A DNA stretch of 64,000 nucleotides from Ralstonia sp. UNC404CL21Col (GTDB lineage: Bacteria; Pseudomonadota; Gammaproteobacteria; Burkholderiales; Burkholderiaceae): NCBI RefSeq assembly GCF_000620465.1, contig NZ_JIBE01000007.1, forward strand, positions 108,884 through 172,883. Reading direction: 5' to 3'. Position 1 is the first letter of the stretch. Each line of letters begins with the position of its first letter. The notes under the pieces are model-generated. The model was not told where the DNA came from and did not search any database. It saw only the letters and a list, made by a program, of their open reading frames with translations. Below are positions 34,125 to 43,096 of the stretch, piece after piece. The position numbers were made by a program, and so were the translations under genes.

Positions 34125-34502
34125 TTAGGCCGCCTTCGGACGCTTCGCGCCGTACTTCGAACGCGCTTGCTTACGGTCCTTGACGCCTTGCAGGTCAAGG
34201 GAGCCGCGCACGATGTGGTAACGCACACCCGGCAAGTCCTTCACACGACCGCCGCGGATCAGCACGACGCTGTGTTCTTGCAGGTTGTGGCCTTCACCGC
34301 CGATGTACGAAATGACTTCGAAACCGTTGGTCAGGCGCACCTTGGCGACCTTACGCAGTGCCGAGTTCGGCTTCTTCGGCGTCGTGGTGTACACGCGGGT
34401 GCACACGCCGCGACGCTGCGGGCAGTTCTCAAGTGCCGGGCTCTTGCTCTTCAGCTTTTCCGAGACGCGGGGCTTGCGAACCAGTTGATTGATGGTTGGC
34501 AT
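34125..34502 (-). CDS. rpsL: 30S ribosomal protein S12
   Basis: A 125-residue protein at the decoding centre. It begins [20 protein letters not shown]. The two lysine-containing segments where streptomycin-resistance changes occur, [18 protein letters not shown] and [14 protein letters not shown], look wild type. It is the first gene of the str unit, about 230 bases after a consensus promoter. Confidence 0.98.
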   Translation of the reverse strand: MPTINQLVRKPRVSEKLKSKSPALENCPQRRGVCTRVYTTTPKKPNSALRKVAKVRLTNGFEVISYIGGEGHNLQEHSVVLIRGGRVKDLPGVRYHIVRGSLDLQGVKDRKQARSKYGAKRPKAA

Positions 34503-34525
34503 TGTTCAATCCAGCTTGGTTTTTG

Positions 34526-34577
34526 AAAAATCGCCGGCTCACATAACGTGAACGCCTCATATGTGAGGCGGACGGCG
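34526..34577 (-). promoter_or_regulatory. Leader structure upstream of rpsL (attenuator-like)
   Basis: On the minus strand an outer CGCCG/CGGCG stem encloses a strong CGCCTCA/TGAGGCG hairpin (34553-34570) and a weaker TTCAC/GTGA hairpin. It is followed directly by ATTTTT, about 25 bases before the rpsL ATG. The geometry is that of a terminator preceded by a hairpin, so attenuation is possible. Confidence 0.4.
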
Positions 34578-34738
34578 CAATCGGGTTTTATGGAAGTGGC
34601 GAGCAGAACGCTCTGAAGGGAGGACCTGCGGGAACAGATCAAGACCAAAGAGCGCGAGCCCGTCTGATTTCAGATGCCTTGCACAGCATTTGCCGGGCAT
34701 GGACGCGCGAAACCAGAAGCCAAAAACTCGAATCTGGC

Positions 34739-34767
34739 ACTATAGCGGGCTGTCTTGCAAGCGTCAA
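34739..34767 (-). promoter_or_regulatory. Sigma70 promoter of the str operon
   Basis: The minus strand reads TTGACG, a 17-base spacer and TATAGT, the best promoter match in the window. The start site would be near 34732, leaving a leader of about 230 bases before rpsL. It lies within the 297-base spacer between the MFS gene and rpsL, whose remainder shows no gene. Confidence 0.8.
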
Positions 34768-34799
34768 GCACGCCGCCAGTCTGGCGACGGGCGAGTCGG

Positions 34800-36053
34800 T
34801 CAGCAGCGGCGCGGTGTGGCGCCGATGGCACGCTGCGCACCAGCTGGCCATACGAAAACGAGTGCAGCGGCCACCACAAACCCAAGCGCGAGAACCGATA
34901 CACCGATCCAGCCGGCGCGCGCCCAGGCCGCACCGGCCAAACCGCCGCCTGCAGCCGCGCCAAAGAAGAACGCCCCGGTGTACAGACCATTCACGCGCCC
35001 CCGGACCTCGGGCGACAGCGTGTTGACCATGTAGCGGCCGAGCGCCTGGTCGCCGATGGCGCCAAAGTCGAGCAACAACGCTGCGGCGGCCAGCATCACC
35101 AACATGACAGGGACGCTCAGGCCCGGCAGCAGCGCCGAAGCGAGCGCCAACAGCAGACCCGTCGCCGCACTGCCATGCGCGAGCAGCGTGCCCACACGCA
35201 CCAAGCCGCGATCCGCCAGCCGTCCGGCGATTGGCGCCGCCACGACGCCGGCCGCGCCGCACAGCGCGAAGATGCCGATGCCGTTCTGCGAAAGATGGAA
35301 CGGCGCGGCCGCCAGCCGCAGTGCAACAGCCGTCCAGAACAGCGTGAAGGCCGCCATCAGCAAAGCTTGCGTGGCGGCGCGGCGACGCAATACCGGTTCG
35401 CTGCGCAGAAGATGGCCATACGACTTGAGCAGCACACCGTACGACAGCGCACGCGGCGGCACGAAGGTCGGCATCACGCGCGGCAGAAGGACGGCCAGCA
35501 CGGCAATCGCCACCGCCGACGCGCCGTAGAACGCACGCCAGCCCCATTGCGCCGCGATCAGGCTGGCCGCCGGGCGCGACAGCAGGATGCCTAGGTTCAG
35601 GCCGATCATGATGTCGCCGAGCACGCGGCCGCGCCGATGGTCTGCGGACAGGCGCCCCGCCAGCGCGATCAGCATCTGAATGACCGTCGACGTCAGGCCG
35701 ATGGCGAAGGCGGCCAGCATCAGCACTTGGCCGCTCTGCGCGACCGTGGTCAGCGCCAGCGACGCCACCGCGCCCCATAGCGTGCGCGAGGCGAGCGCGC
35801 GGTTGTCCTGCAGATCGGTCAGCGGCATCAGCAGCAACAGGCCGATGCCGTAGCCGACCAGCGTGGCGGTCACGAGCAGCCCGGTGGCGGCCGTGGTCCA
35901 GCCGATGCTCGCGGCGATCTCGGCGACCAGCGGCTGGATACCGAACAGGTTGATGACGATGAGCCCGACGGCGGCGGCAAACAGCGGCGTGGCGCCGCGA
36001 GGGAGCGCGTCGGCGAGGGACGTGTTGGGAATGGCTGGGGCTTCGGTGGTCAT
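34800..36053 (-). CDS. MFS transporter (YnfM/arabinose-efflux type)
   Basis: A 417-residue inner-membrane transporter with about 12 hydrophobic segments. It keeps a motif A-like loop after helix 2 (MPLTDLQDNRAL) and a similar loop in the second half (GRLADRGLVRVGT). Segments such as GLIVINLFGIQPLVAEIAAS and GLYTGAFFFGAAAGGGLAGA resemble the drug-efflux DHA1 branch. The substrate is not predictable. It is divergent from a LysR gene 99 bases away, which probably regulates it. Confidence 0.9.
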   Translation of the reverse strand: MTTEAPAIPNTSLADALPRGATPLFAAAVGLIVINLFGIQPLVAEIAASIGWTTAATGLLVTATLVGYGIGLLLLMPLTDLQDNRALASRTLWGAVASLALTTVAQSGQVLMLAAFAIGLTSTVIQMLIALAGRLSADHRRGRVLGDIMIGLNLGILLSRPAASLIAAQWGWRAFYGASAVAIAVLAVLLPRVMPTFVPPRALSYGVLLKSYGHLLRSEPVLRRRAATQALLMAAFTLFWTAVALRLAAAPFHLSQNGIGIFALCGAAGVVAAPIAGRLADRGLVRVGTLLAHGSAATGLLLALASALLPGLSVPVMLVMLAAAALLLDFGAIGDQALGRYMVNTLSPEVRGRVNGLYTGAFFFGAAAGGGLAGAAWARAGWIGVSVLALGFVVAAALVFVWPAGAQRAIGATPRRC

Positions 36054-36152
36054 GATGAGCGGGACGAAGAGTCGGAGACCCCATCCTAGCCAGTCGATTC
36101 GCGCAGATTAAGGTAGCCTCTGTCGCCATATTGTTTCCATACGTGCGCAAAT

Positions 36153-37073
36153 ATGGATCGGCTTTCTGACGTGGTGGTCTTCGTGCAGGTGGTGGAGCGC
36201 GGCAGCCTGTCGGCGGCGGCCGATGCGATGGGGATGTCGCGCGGGGTGATCAGCAAGGCGCTTGCCCGGCTGGAAACGCGGTTGCAGACGCGTCTGCTGC
36301 AACGGACGACGCGGCGCCTGTCGCTCACCGAAGCGGGCGCGGCGTTCTTCGAGAAAAGCCGCGAAGGCCTGGCGCTCGTCGATGCAGCGGAGCAGGCCGT
36401 GAGCGCCTTGCGCGATGAGGCGCGCGGCACGTTGCGCGTGTCGGCGCCGGCCTCGTTTGCGGTGACATTGCTGGCGCCGCTGCTGGGCGCATTCCAGGCG
36501 CGCTACCCAGCCGTGCAGGTCGATCTGGACATGAACGACCGCTACGCGGATCTGGTCGCCGGGCGCATCGACGTGGCGATCCGCATCGGCATGCTGGAGG
36601 ACTCGTCGCTGGTGGCGCGGCGGCTGGCGGACTGCGCGCACGCTATCTACGGCGCGCCGTCGTATTTTCGCGTGCGGGGCATTCCGCAGTCGCCGGAGGA
36701 TTTGCGCGACCACAACTGCCTCGTCTACGCCAACTACGACGGGCCGTACGACTGGGTGCTGACAGACGCTGCTGGCCAGCGTCACGTCGCACACGTCACC
36801 GGCTCAATGCTCGCCAACAACAGCCTCGTGCTGCGCGAGGCGGCGCGTTCAGGGCTCGGCGTGTCGCTTGGGCCGGCGTATCTCGTGCGCGACGATATTG
36901 CGGCCGGCCGGCTGCAGGCGGTGCTGACGAGCTACACAGCGCGCGAGGTGCCCCTGCACGCCGTCTTCACGCAACGCGTGCATCTGCTGCCGAAGGTGCG
37001 GGCGTTTGTCGATTTTCTGGGCGATCACCTGAGCCGCACCGGCGTGATGGGGCCATTGCCGCCGTCCGCCTAG
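36153..37073 (+). CDS. LysR-family transcriptional regulator
   Basis: A 306-residue regulator. The N-terminal winged helix is seen as [20 protein letters not shown] and [20 protein letters not shown], followed by a periplasmic-binding-type effector domain (about 90-300) with [20 protein letters not shown]. It is divergent from an MFS transporter, the usual arrangement for a LysR target. The stop overlaps the recQ stop in the four bases CTAG. Confidence 0.93.
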   Translation: MDRLSDVVVFVQVVERGSLSAAADAMGMSRGVISKALARLETRLQTRLLQRTTRRLSLTEAGAAFFEKSREGLALVDAAEQAVSALRDEARGTLRVSAPASFAVTLLAPLLGAFQARYPAVQVDLDMNDRYADLVAGRIDVAIRIGMLEDSSLVARRLADCAHAIYGAPSYFRVRGIPQSPEDLRDHNCLVYANYDGPYDWVLTDAAGQRHVAHVTGSMLANNSLVLREAARSGLGVSLGPAYLVRDDIAAGRLQAVLTSYTAREVPLHAVFTQRVHLLPKVRAFVDFLGDHLSRTGVMGPLPPSA

Positions 37074-38983
37074 GCTTGCTCGCGGCACTTCTCCAGCACG
37101 TCGAGCAGCGCCTGGCCGTAGCGGTCCAGCTTGGCCATGCCGATACCCGGCAGCTCGCCGAGCGCCTCGCGCGAATCCGGATCGGTCTCCGCGATGCGCG
37201 CGAGCGTGGCGTCGTGGAAGATCACATACGCCGGCACGCTGTGCTCGCGCGCGGCCTGCGTCCGCCAGGCCCGCAACGCCTGCCAGCGCACCTGCGCCTC
37301 GGTGGAAAGCTCGGCGGCCGGATCGGCGCGACGCTCCTTCTTCGTCGACGATGACGACGCGCCGCGCACCTTCTCGGCCTGACGACGGAGGATTACCGGC
37401 TGCTCGCCCTTGAGCACGGGGCGCGCCGCGTCGGTCAGGATCAGCGCGCCATGGCCGCCGTGGTCCACCGCAAACAAGCCCTGCGCAACCAATTGGCGGA
37501 ATACGCTGCGCCAAGCGGCTTCGGACAGATCGCTGCCGATGCCGAAGGTGGACAGCGTTTCGTGATGCCACTGCTTGATGCGCTCGGTTGCGTTGCCGCG
37601 CAGGATGTCGATGAGCTGGCCCGCGCCAAAACTCACGCGGCTGGCTTGCTGGACGCGGTATGCGCACGACAGCGCCATCTGTGCCTCGCGCGTGGCATCC
37701 CAGGTTTGCGGCGGCGTGAGGCACGTATCGCAGTTGCCGCAGGGCTGGCTGCTTTCCCCGAAGTACGCAAGCAGCGCCACGCGGCGGCAGGTTGCCGCTT
37801 CGCACAAGCCAAGCAGCGCTTCGAGCTTGGCGGTTGATACGCGCTTGTGCACGTCGTCCGCATCGGACTCGTCGATCATGCGGCGCTGCTGCACCACGTC
37901 GGCCAAGCCGTAGGCCATCCACGCGTTGGCGGGCAGGCCGTCGCGGCCGGCGCGGCCGGTCTCCTGGTAGTAGCCCTCCAGGCTCTTGGGCAAATCGAGG
38001 TGCGCAACGAAGCGGACGTCCGGCTTGTCGATGCCCATGCCGAAAGCGATGGTCGCCACCATCACGACGCCCTCCTCCTTGCGGAAGATCGCCTGATGGC
38101 GGGCGCGCACTTCGGAATCCATCCCGGCGTGATACGGCAGCGCGCGGATGCCCTGCTCGGCCAGCCACTGCGCGGTCTCTTCCACCTTCTTGCGCGACAG
38201 GCAATAGACGATGCCGGCGTCGCAGGTGTCGCCGTCCATGTGCTCGGCGCGAATGAACCGCAGCAGTTGCTGACGCGCGCTGTCCTTCTCGACGATGGTG
38301 TAGCGGATGTTCGGGCGGTCGAAGCTGGAGAGGAAGACGCGCGCATCCGTCAGCGCCAGCCGTTCGACGATTTCGTCGCGCGTGACGGCATCGGCCGTGG
38401 CGGTGAGCGCAATGCGCGGCACGTGCGGGAACCGCTCGTGCAGCACGGAAAGCTGGATGTACTCGGGCCGGAAATCGTGCCCCCACTGCGACACACAGTG
38501 CGCTTCGTCGATGGCGAACAGGCCGATGCGCGATCGCTCAAGCAACTCGAGGAAGCGCGGCGTCATCAACCGCTCGGGCGCCACGTAGACGAGGTCCAGC
38601 CGCCCGGCCGCCAGATCGCGCTCGACCTGCGCGGCCTCGGCGCCCGTCAGCGCGGAGTTGAGGTACGCGGCGCGCACGCCCGCCTCTTCCAGCGCGGCCA
38701 CCTGGTCCTGCATCAGCGCAATCAGCGGCGACACGACGATGCCGGCGCCCTGCCCGCGGCGGTGCCGCACGAGCGCCGGAATCTGGTAACAGAGCGATTT
38801 GCCGCCGCCGGTCGGCATCAGCACGAGGCAATCGCCGCCGTCGGCGACGTGCGCGACGATTTCCGCCTGCGGGCCGCGGAAGGCGCTGTAGCCGAACACA
38901 TCGTGCAGCACCGCGTGCGTGGCGGCGGCGGTGTCTTCGGGCAGCGCCTGCAGCGCGTGGTCTATGGCGGGAGAGTCGTACAT
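37070..38983 (-). CDS. recQ: ATP-dependent DNA helicase RecQ
   Basis: A 637-residue 3'-5' helicase of recombination and repair. Walker A is MPTGGGKS (56-63), the DEAH box is at 159-162 ([19 protein letters not shown]), the RecQ zinc region has CGNCDTC, and an HRDC domain is at the C terminus ([19 protein letters not shown]). ATG 38983 is the start that fits the family; an open frame continues to 39238 without homology. It converges on the LysR gene. Confidence 0.95.
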   Translation of the reverse strand: MYDSPAIDHALQALPEDTAAATHAVLHDVFGYSAFRGPQAEIVAHVADGGDCLVLMPTGGGKSLCYQIPALVRHRRGQGAGIVVSPLIALMQDQVAALEEAGVRAAYLNSALTGAEAAQVERDLAAGRLDLVYVAPERLMTPRFLELLERSRIGLFAIDEAHCVSQWGHDFRPEYIQLSVLHERFPHVPRIALTATADAVTRDEIVERLALTDARVFLSSFDRPNIRYTIVEKDSARQQLLRFIRAEHMDGDTCDAGIVYCLSRKKVEETAQWLAEQGIRALPYHAGMDSEVRARHQAIFRKEEGVVMVATIAFGMGIDKPDVRFVAHLDLPKSLEGYYQETGRAGRDGLPANAWMAYGLADVVQQRRMIDESDADDVHKRVSTAKLEALLGLCEAATCRRVALLAYFGESSQPCGNCDTCLTPPQTWDATREAQMALSCAYRVQQASRVSFGAGQLIDILRGNATERIKQWHHETLSTFGIGSDLSEAAWRSVFRQLVAQGLFAVDHGGHGALILTDAARPVLKGEQPVILRRQAEKVRGASSSSTKKERRADPAAELSTEAQVRWQALRAWRTQAAREHSVPAYVIFHDATLARIAETDPDSREALGELPGIGMAKLDRYGQALLDVLEKCREQA

Positions 38984-39095
38984 CGGGACGGCGGGTGCGC
39001 GCGGTGTCACGCGCGGGCTGGGCGAAACCGCTATTGTGACAAACCCCGCCGAGGGGCGGTCAATCAGGACAGTCGGATTGTCGGAAACGCTGCGC

Positions 39096-39686
39096 TCAGA
39101 CCTTGCGCGCAACGATGCGATGGATTGTCCGCCCCGACGATTGGCTAACGGCCGCTTCGTCGAAAACCACTTCAGTGCCGGCCAGCGCCTCGCGCACGGG
39201 CGCCGCATCGAAGGACGTGAACAGCCGGCCGCGCCCATCGCGCTGGTCGGCGTCGGGCGTGACGCGCCAGCTCAGATACAGCGTGCCGCCCGGGCGCAGC
39301 AACGACACCAGCCGCTGCACCGCCGCACCAATCTGCTCGGGCGGCAGATGCATGATGACGGTCTCGCAGATGACGTTGTCGAACGCGCCTTCGGCAATGC
39401 CGACCAATTCAGGCAAGAGCGCCTGCCGGAACGACAGCCCCGGATATTGCTCGCGTGCCGCTTCCAGCAGCGCGGCGGACGCGTCGTAGCCGACCGCCGG
39501 GTAACCGTTGGCGTTGAGCCACGCCACCTCGCGCCCCGCGCCGCAGCCGATGTCGGCGGTGGCACCGCCTGCCTTGAACTCGCGGCGCAGCAGCGCGTAC
39601 AGGTCTTCAGGCGCCGGCTGGTCGCGCCATTCCTGCGCGAAGGTTTCGGCGAGCGCGTCGTAGGCGGCAACGGTCTGCGTGTCCAT
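39096..39686 (-). CDS. Class I SAM-dependent methyltransferase
   Basis: A 196-residue Rossmann-fold methyltransferase. The SAM-binding motif I is [20 protein letters not shown] (about 43-62), the acidic residue after it is in [13 protein letters not shown], and motif post-I includes [19 protein letters not shown]. The substrate is unknown. It starts 20 bases after the last gene of the macroglobulin locus, so it may be co-transcribed with it. Confidence 0.88.
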   Translation of the reverse strand: MDTQTVAAYDALAETFAQEWRDQPAPEDLYALLRREFKAGGATADIGCGAGREVAWLNANGYPAVGYDASAALLEAAREQYPGLSFRQALLPELVGIAEGAFDNVICETVIMHLPPEQIGAAVQRLVSLLRPGGTLYLSWRVTPDADQRDGRGRLFTSFDAAPVREALAGTEVVFDEAAVSQSSGRTIHRIVARKV

Positions 39687-39706
39687 GGCGACTCCGGTCG
39701 TGTGGG

Positions 39707-40549
39707 CTACTTCATCGTGAAACTGCGTAGCAGCGTCAGATCGCCGGCCTTGCGCATCGGCACAACAAACGTCTGCTGGCGTTCGGACGGCGTGTTCTCG
39801 TCGGTGATGATGGTGACGGTGGCGGTGGTGATTGCGCTGCGGTCGTTGCCGCTGCCGTAATAGTTCACGTAGACGAGGTACGTGCCGGGCACCGGCGCCG
39901 GGTTCGAATAGATCTCCGGCCCGTAGCCGGTGGTGACGTCCACGTCGAGCGCGCCGCCGTTTTCAACCACGCGGTTGCCGTACCAGGCGTGCTGACCGTC
40001 GGGCGAGATGACATGCAGGTCGAGATCAGTGGCGTCGGTGTCCCACGCAAGGACCACGCGCAAACGCGGACGCTGCTTGCCGGTGTAGCTGTCGTAGAAC
40101 TGCACGCGCTTGGCGTCGCCGCGCGCGCTGCGCACCTCGACGCTGTTGCTGCCCGCGCCAAATGCGTACGGACGCGAGAACGCGCCGTCGGCCTCGATGC
40201 GTTGGGGCATGGCCACGCCGTTGACGATCAGCGTACCGACCGACGAGCCATCGGCGCCACGGCGGCGACGCGGCTTGTTCTCGTCGGTTGCTGCGGCCGC
40301 CTTCGGCTGGTTGCGGATGCGCCCGGCGATCATCGACGCAACGCCCTGCCCTTGCGGCGCGGACACCGACACCGCCGGGTAATGCACGTCCTGCGTGTAG
40401 CGGGATTCGTCGCCCGCCGAATTGCGCCAGCCGTTGAGCGGCGCGGCGATCTCGACATTGCCGGTGTCGGTTTGCGCGAGCACGCTGCCCGCGGCCGCAA
40501 ACGTGGCCAGCGCAATGGCGACGGCGAGACGGAAAGTGGAAGGCGTCAT
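39707..40549 (-). CDS. yfaP: YfaP-like DUF2135 exported protein, copy 2
   Basis: A 280-residue exported protein with a cleavable signal peptide (ending near GSVLAQ). The C-terminal domain has the family core VLAWDTDATDLDLHVISPDG, GPEIYSNPAPVPGTYLVYVN and YYGSG, typical of DUF2135 beta-sandwich proteins. A low-complexity linker with RRRRGAD lies in the middle. It is a tandem paralogue of the gene just upstream: GWRNS and IAGRIR are shared, and both end in a similar RKxG segment. ATG 40549 was chosen; a GTG three codons upstream is possible. Function is unknown. Confidence 0.82.
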   Translation of the reverse strand: MTPSTFRLAVAIALATFAAAGSVLAQTDTGNVEIAAPLNGWRNSAGDESRYTQDVHYPAVSVSAPQGQGVASMIAGRIRNQPKAAAATDENKPRRRRGADGSSVGTLIVNGVAMPQRIEADGAFSRPYAFGAGSNSVEVRSARGDAKRVQFYDSYTGKQRPRLRVVLAWDTDATDLDLHVISPDGQHAWYGNRVVENGGALDVDVTTGYGPEIYSNPAPVPGTYLVYVNYYGSGNDRSAITTATVTIITDENTPSERQQTFVVPMRKAGDLTLLRSFTMK

Positions 40550-40559
40550 GTGGGTCACG

Positions 40560-41363
40560 TCAGAAGCGGATCGATTTCATCAGCGCCAGCTCGCCGATCT
40601 TGCGCAGCGGCACGCTGACGAACTCGCGCCGCTCGTTGGGCGTGTTCTCGTTATAGATCAGCGTCAGTTGCGCGGTGATGAGATCGCGGTCGTGCGCTTT
40701 TTCGTCGAAGTTGTAGCCGCCGGCGTTGAAGTTGCCCCAGTAGTTCACGTAGAACAGCCAGACGCCGGGGCGCGGCGCGGCGGTCGAGAAAATCTCCGGC
40801 CCGGCGCCGTCGACGCTGTCCACGTCAAGGCCGCCGCCGTCGGACAGCAGCGGTTGCGCCCAGAACGCGTGATCGCCAATCGGCGAAATGACGTGCATGT
40901 CGACCTCGGCGCGCGGGTCGTCCCACGTGAGGACGGCGCGCAGCTTGGCCGACGTCTTGGTGGTGTCGGCCTCGTAGAACTGCAGGCGTTGGCGCGACTG
41001 GCCGTCGGCACTGACGATTTCGACGCTGTTCGAGCCGGGGCCGAACGCCCAGGGACGGGCGAAGCGGCCTTCGCCATCGCCATACAGCGGCATGGCGTTG
41101 CCGTTGACGACAAGCACCGGCGGGCGGCGCTGCCTGCCGGCCGCGCGAATGCGTCCGGCGATGAGCGTGCGGTACTTTTGCGCGCCGCGGTCCACGGGCG
41201 GTTTTGGATACGCCGCGGTGTATTGCTCCAGCTCGTTGGTCAGCTTGCTGTTGCGCCATCCGCCGATCGGCCCTTCCAGATCGGCCACCGGCTCAGCCAG
41301 TGCCGAAGCGGCCAGCAGCAGCGCAATGGTGCCCAGCGCCAAGCGCGTCATCCCACTCTTCAC
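40560..41363 (-). CDS. yfaP: YfaP-like DUF2135 exported protein, copy 1
   Basis: A 267-residue exported protein with a signal peptide (ALGTIALLLAASALAEP). The DUF2135 core is TWDDPRAEVDMHVISPIGDH followed by GPEIFSTAAPRPGVWLFYVN and YWGNF. Its start overlaps the yfaQ stop (ATGA), so it is coupled to the macroglobulin genes. It resembles the next gene closely in layout, so the pair probably arose by duplication. Function is unknown; binding of a periplasmic partner is a guess. Confidence 0.83.
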   Translation of the reverse strand: MKSGMTRLALGTIALLLAASALAEPVADLEGPIGGWRNSKLTNELEQYTAAYPKPPVDRGAQKYRTLIAGRIRAAGRQRRPPVLVVNGNAMPLYGDGEGRFARPWAFGPGSNSVEIVSADGQSRQRLQFYEADTTKTSAKLRAVLTWDDPRAEVDMHVISPIGDHAFWAQPLLSDGGGLDVDSVDGAGPEIFSTAAPRPGVWLFYVNYWGNFNAGGYNFDEKAHDRDLITAQLTLIYNENTPNERREFVSVPLRKIGELALMKSIRF

Positions 41364-43090
41364 AGCAAACCCTCCCCTCGGATCAGGCGACGCGCCATCG
41401 CCTCGACAAACTGTTCGTCCTGCCCGCGCGGGTGGCGCGCAAAGGCAAGGTGCAGATATTCGTGCGTCAGCGCGATGCGGTCTTCCTCGGTCGCGAGCCG
41501 GTGCACGTAGAGCCGATTGCGGCGTGCATCAGCGTACGGCCGGCCCTCATGCACGACGCACACGGCGGGCAGCGGCGGTGCCTCGTAGCCTGGCTCGGCA
41601 GCCAGGCGGGCCGACCAACCCGGCGCGCGCGCCTGCAGCCACTGCTGCGCACCCGCCACCGGCGAGCAATCGCCGGCCACCGGGCTCTGGAACGACGTGA
41701 GCGTCGCCTGCGGCCACCACTGCGCGAGGATCGCGTCGAACCCCTGGCCGCGTTGCGCGGCGGCGCGCGCCGCGGTCCAGCTCATCTGGCCGCGCGCGCT
41801 GATGGTGCCGTGGTACTGCACGGACTGGCCGGTCAGCACCAGCGCATCGGTAAATTCGGCTGCGTTGCGCGCAGCGGCCTGCGGCGGGCGCGGCAGCACG
41901 CGCTGCGTGCGCGAGCTGTCGGCGATGCGGTAGCAGCCCTTGTCACGCGAGGCGTGCTGCACGAGGTAGCTGCGCGCCGCCACGGCCAACGCACGCGCGG
42001 CCTGGGGCTCGGCAAGCTCGCCTTCGCGCTCGACCACACGCGCCACGTAGTCGTTCATGCCCAGGCGGCCAGTGATGACAGGCACGTTGTTCGGGCGCGC
42101 GAGCGTCAACTCGCCCCGGCTCTCGATCGGCAACGTGTTGCCGTTGACGAAGCGCACGGCGTAGCGGCCTTCCAGGCGACCGGCGGCGACCGGCTTGCCG
42201 CTGGCGTCGCGCACCTCGCGAATCGGATAGCGCGCAAAGAAGTCCACCACGACACAGGCATCGTCGTCGGGCACGGGCGTCTGTTCGATCAGCGGCGTCA
42301 AGCGCGGTGCGGCAGCGGCCAGCACCTGGTTGCTCGACCCGGCACCGCCGAGCCAGACGGGCGTGCCGTCGGCCAGCCAGCCTGCTGCCCCGCCGATCGA
42401 CGCGCCGGGCCGCTGCGGGTCGGGCATCGTCCAGGTCTTGGCGCGCAGCAGCCCGCCGAAGTCCGACACCGTGCCCTCGCCACGCCCCACGGTCAGCACA
42501 GAGACGAGCGTTTGCGCAGCCGTTTCGCGCCCATCGGCCGGAACGCTGCGCAGCGCGGTGAGCAGATCGGCGACCGGCACGCGATGCGTCGGCTGCATGG
42601 CACGCAGCTCGCGCAGCCACGTTGGCGACCCGGCTTGCTGCCAGAAGCGCCGCCAATCCGCGCGGTCCAGCCCGAGACGCGCCGGTTCGAAATAGCGTCC
42701 GCACGACTGGATGAGCGCGCGCTCGCGGTCGATGCTGTTGCCGGCGGTGCAGCAGTAGACCTCTTCGGGGTCGTTACCGTGGCACGTGTAGTCGGGCGTG
42801 CTGAGGCGGCGCGAGACGAGGTAGCTGTAGACGAAAAGCTTCCAGACGCTGCCGAGCGGTGTTTCGGTGTCGCGCGGCAACGCGGTGGCTTGCGGCACGC
42901 CGCCGGCAGGGTCAGCGCTGAACTGCCAGAGCTTGGCGTCATCGCCCTGCAACGCGGCATATTTCAGTGGCGGAATCGGCTGGCCAACCGGCGCGGCGAC
43001 AGCGTGCCCAGCCTGCCCGCCAAGCGCGCAGGCGCCGGCAGCCCAGAGCAGGCCGGTCAGCACACCACGCGCGAGCAGGCGGGAAAGCAT
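41360..43090 (-). CDS. yfaQ: YfaQ-like DUF2300 protein (transpeptidase-like + SpoIID-like + HExxH)
   Basis: A 576-residue exported protein beginning with a signal peptide (about 1-32). By eye, three parts can be seen. Residues 75-250 resemble a penicillin-binding transpeptidase: SVWK (81-84) fits SxxK, SCG (129-131) replaces SxN inside IQSCGRYFEPA, and KTW (218-220) replaces KTG. Residues 345-435 resemble SpoIID (MNDYVARVVEREGEL, ARALAVAARSY, IADSSRTQRV), a peptidoglycan lytic transglycosylase family. Residues 543-547 are HEYLH with Glu563 downstream, a zinc peptidase signature. It lies 6 bases from yfaS and overlaps yfaP. The domain reading is mine and untested. Confidence 0.85.
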   Translation of the reverse strand: MLSRLLARGVLTGLLWAAGACALGGQAGHAVAAPVGQPIPPLKYAALQGDDAKLWQFSADPAGGVPQATALPRDTETPLGSVWKLFVYSYLVSRRLSTPDYTCHGNDPEEVYCCTAGNSIDRERALIQSCGRYFEPARLGLDRADWRRFWQQAGSPTWLRELRAMQPTHRVPVADLLTALRSVPADGRETAAQTLVSVLTVGRGEGTVSDFGGLLRAKTWTMPDPQRPGASIGGAAGWLADGTPVWLGGAGSSNQVLAAAAPRLTPLIEQTPVPDDDACVVVDFFARYPIREVRDASGKPVAAGRLEGRYAVRFVNGNTLPIESRGELTLARPNNVPVITGRLGMNDYVARVVEREGELAEPQAARALAVAARSYLVQHASRDKGCYRIADSSRTQRVLPRPPQAAARNAAEFTDALVLTGQSVQYHGTISARGQMSWTAARAAAQRGQGFDAILAQWWPQATLTSFQSPVAGDCSPVAGAQQWLQARAPGWSARLAAEPGYEAPPLPAVCVVHEGRPYADARRNRLYVHRLATEEDRIALTHEYLHLAFARHPRGQDEQFVEAMARRLIRGEGLL

Positions 43091-43096
43091 CGCCGA

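Noticed and set aside
34150..34420. Possible streptomycin-resistance change in rpsL
   Set aside because: Both critical lysine segments (TTPKKPNSA and GGRVKDLPG) are wild type.
38984..39238. An 85-codon N-terminal extension of recQ
   Set aside because: The extension is Arg/Pro-rich, overlaps the methyltransferase gene end on the same strand and is absent from the family; ATG 38983 fits.
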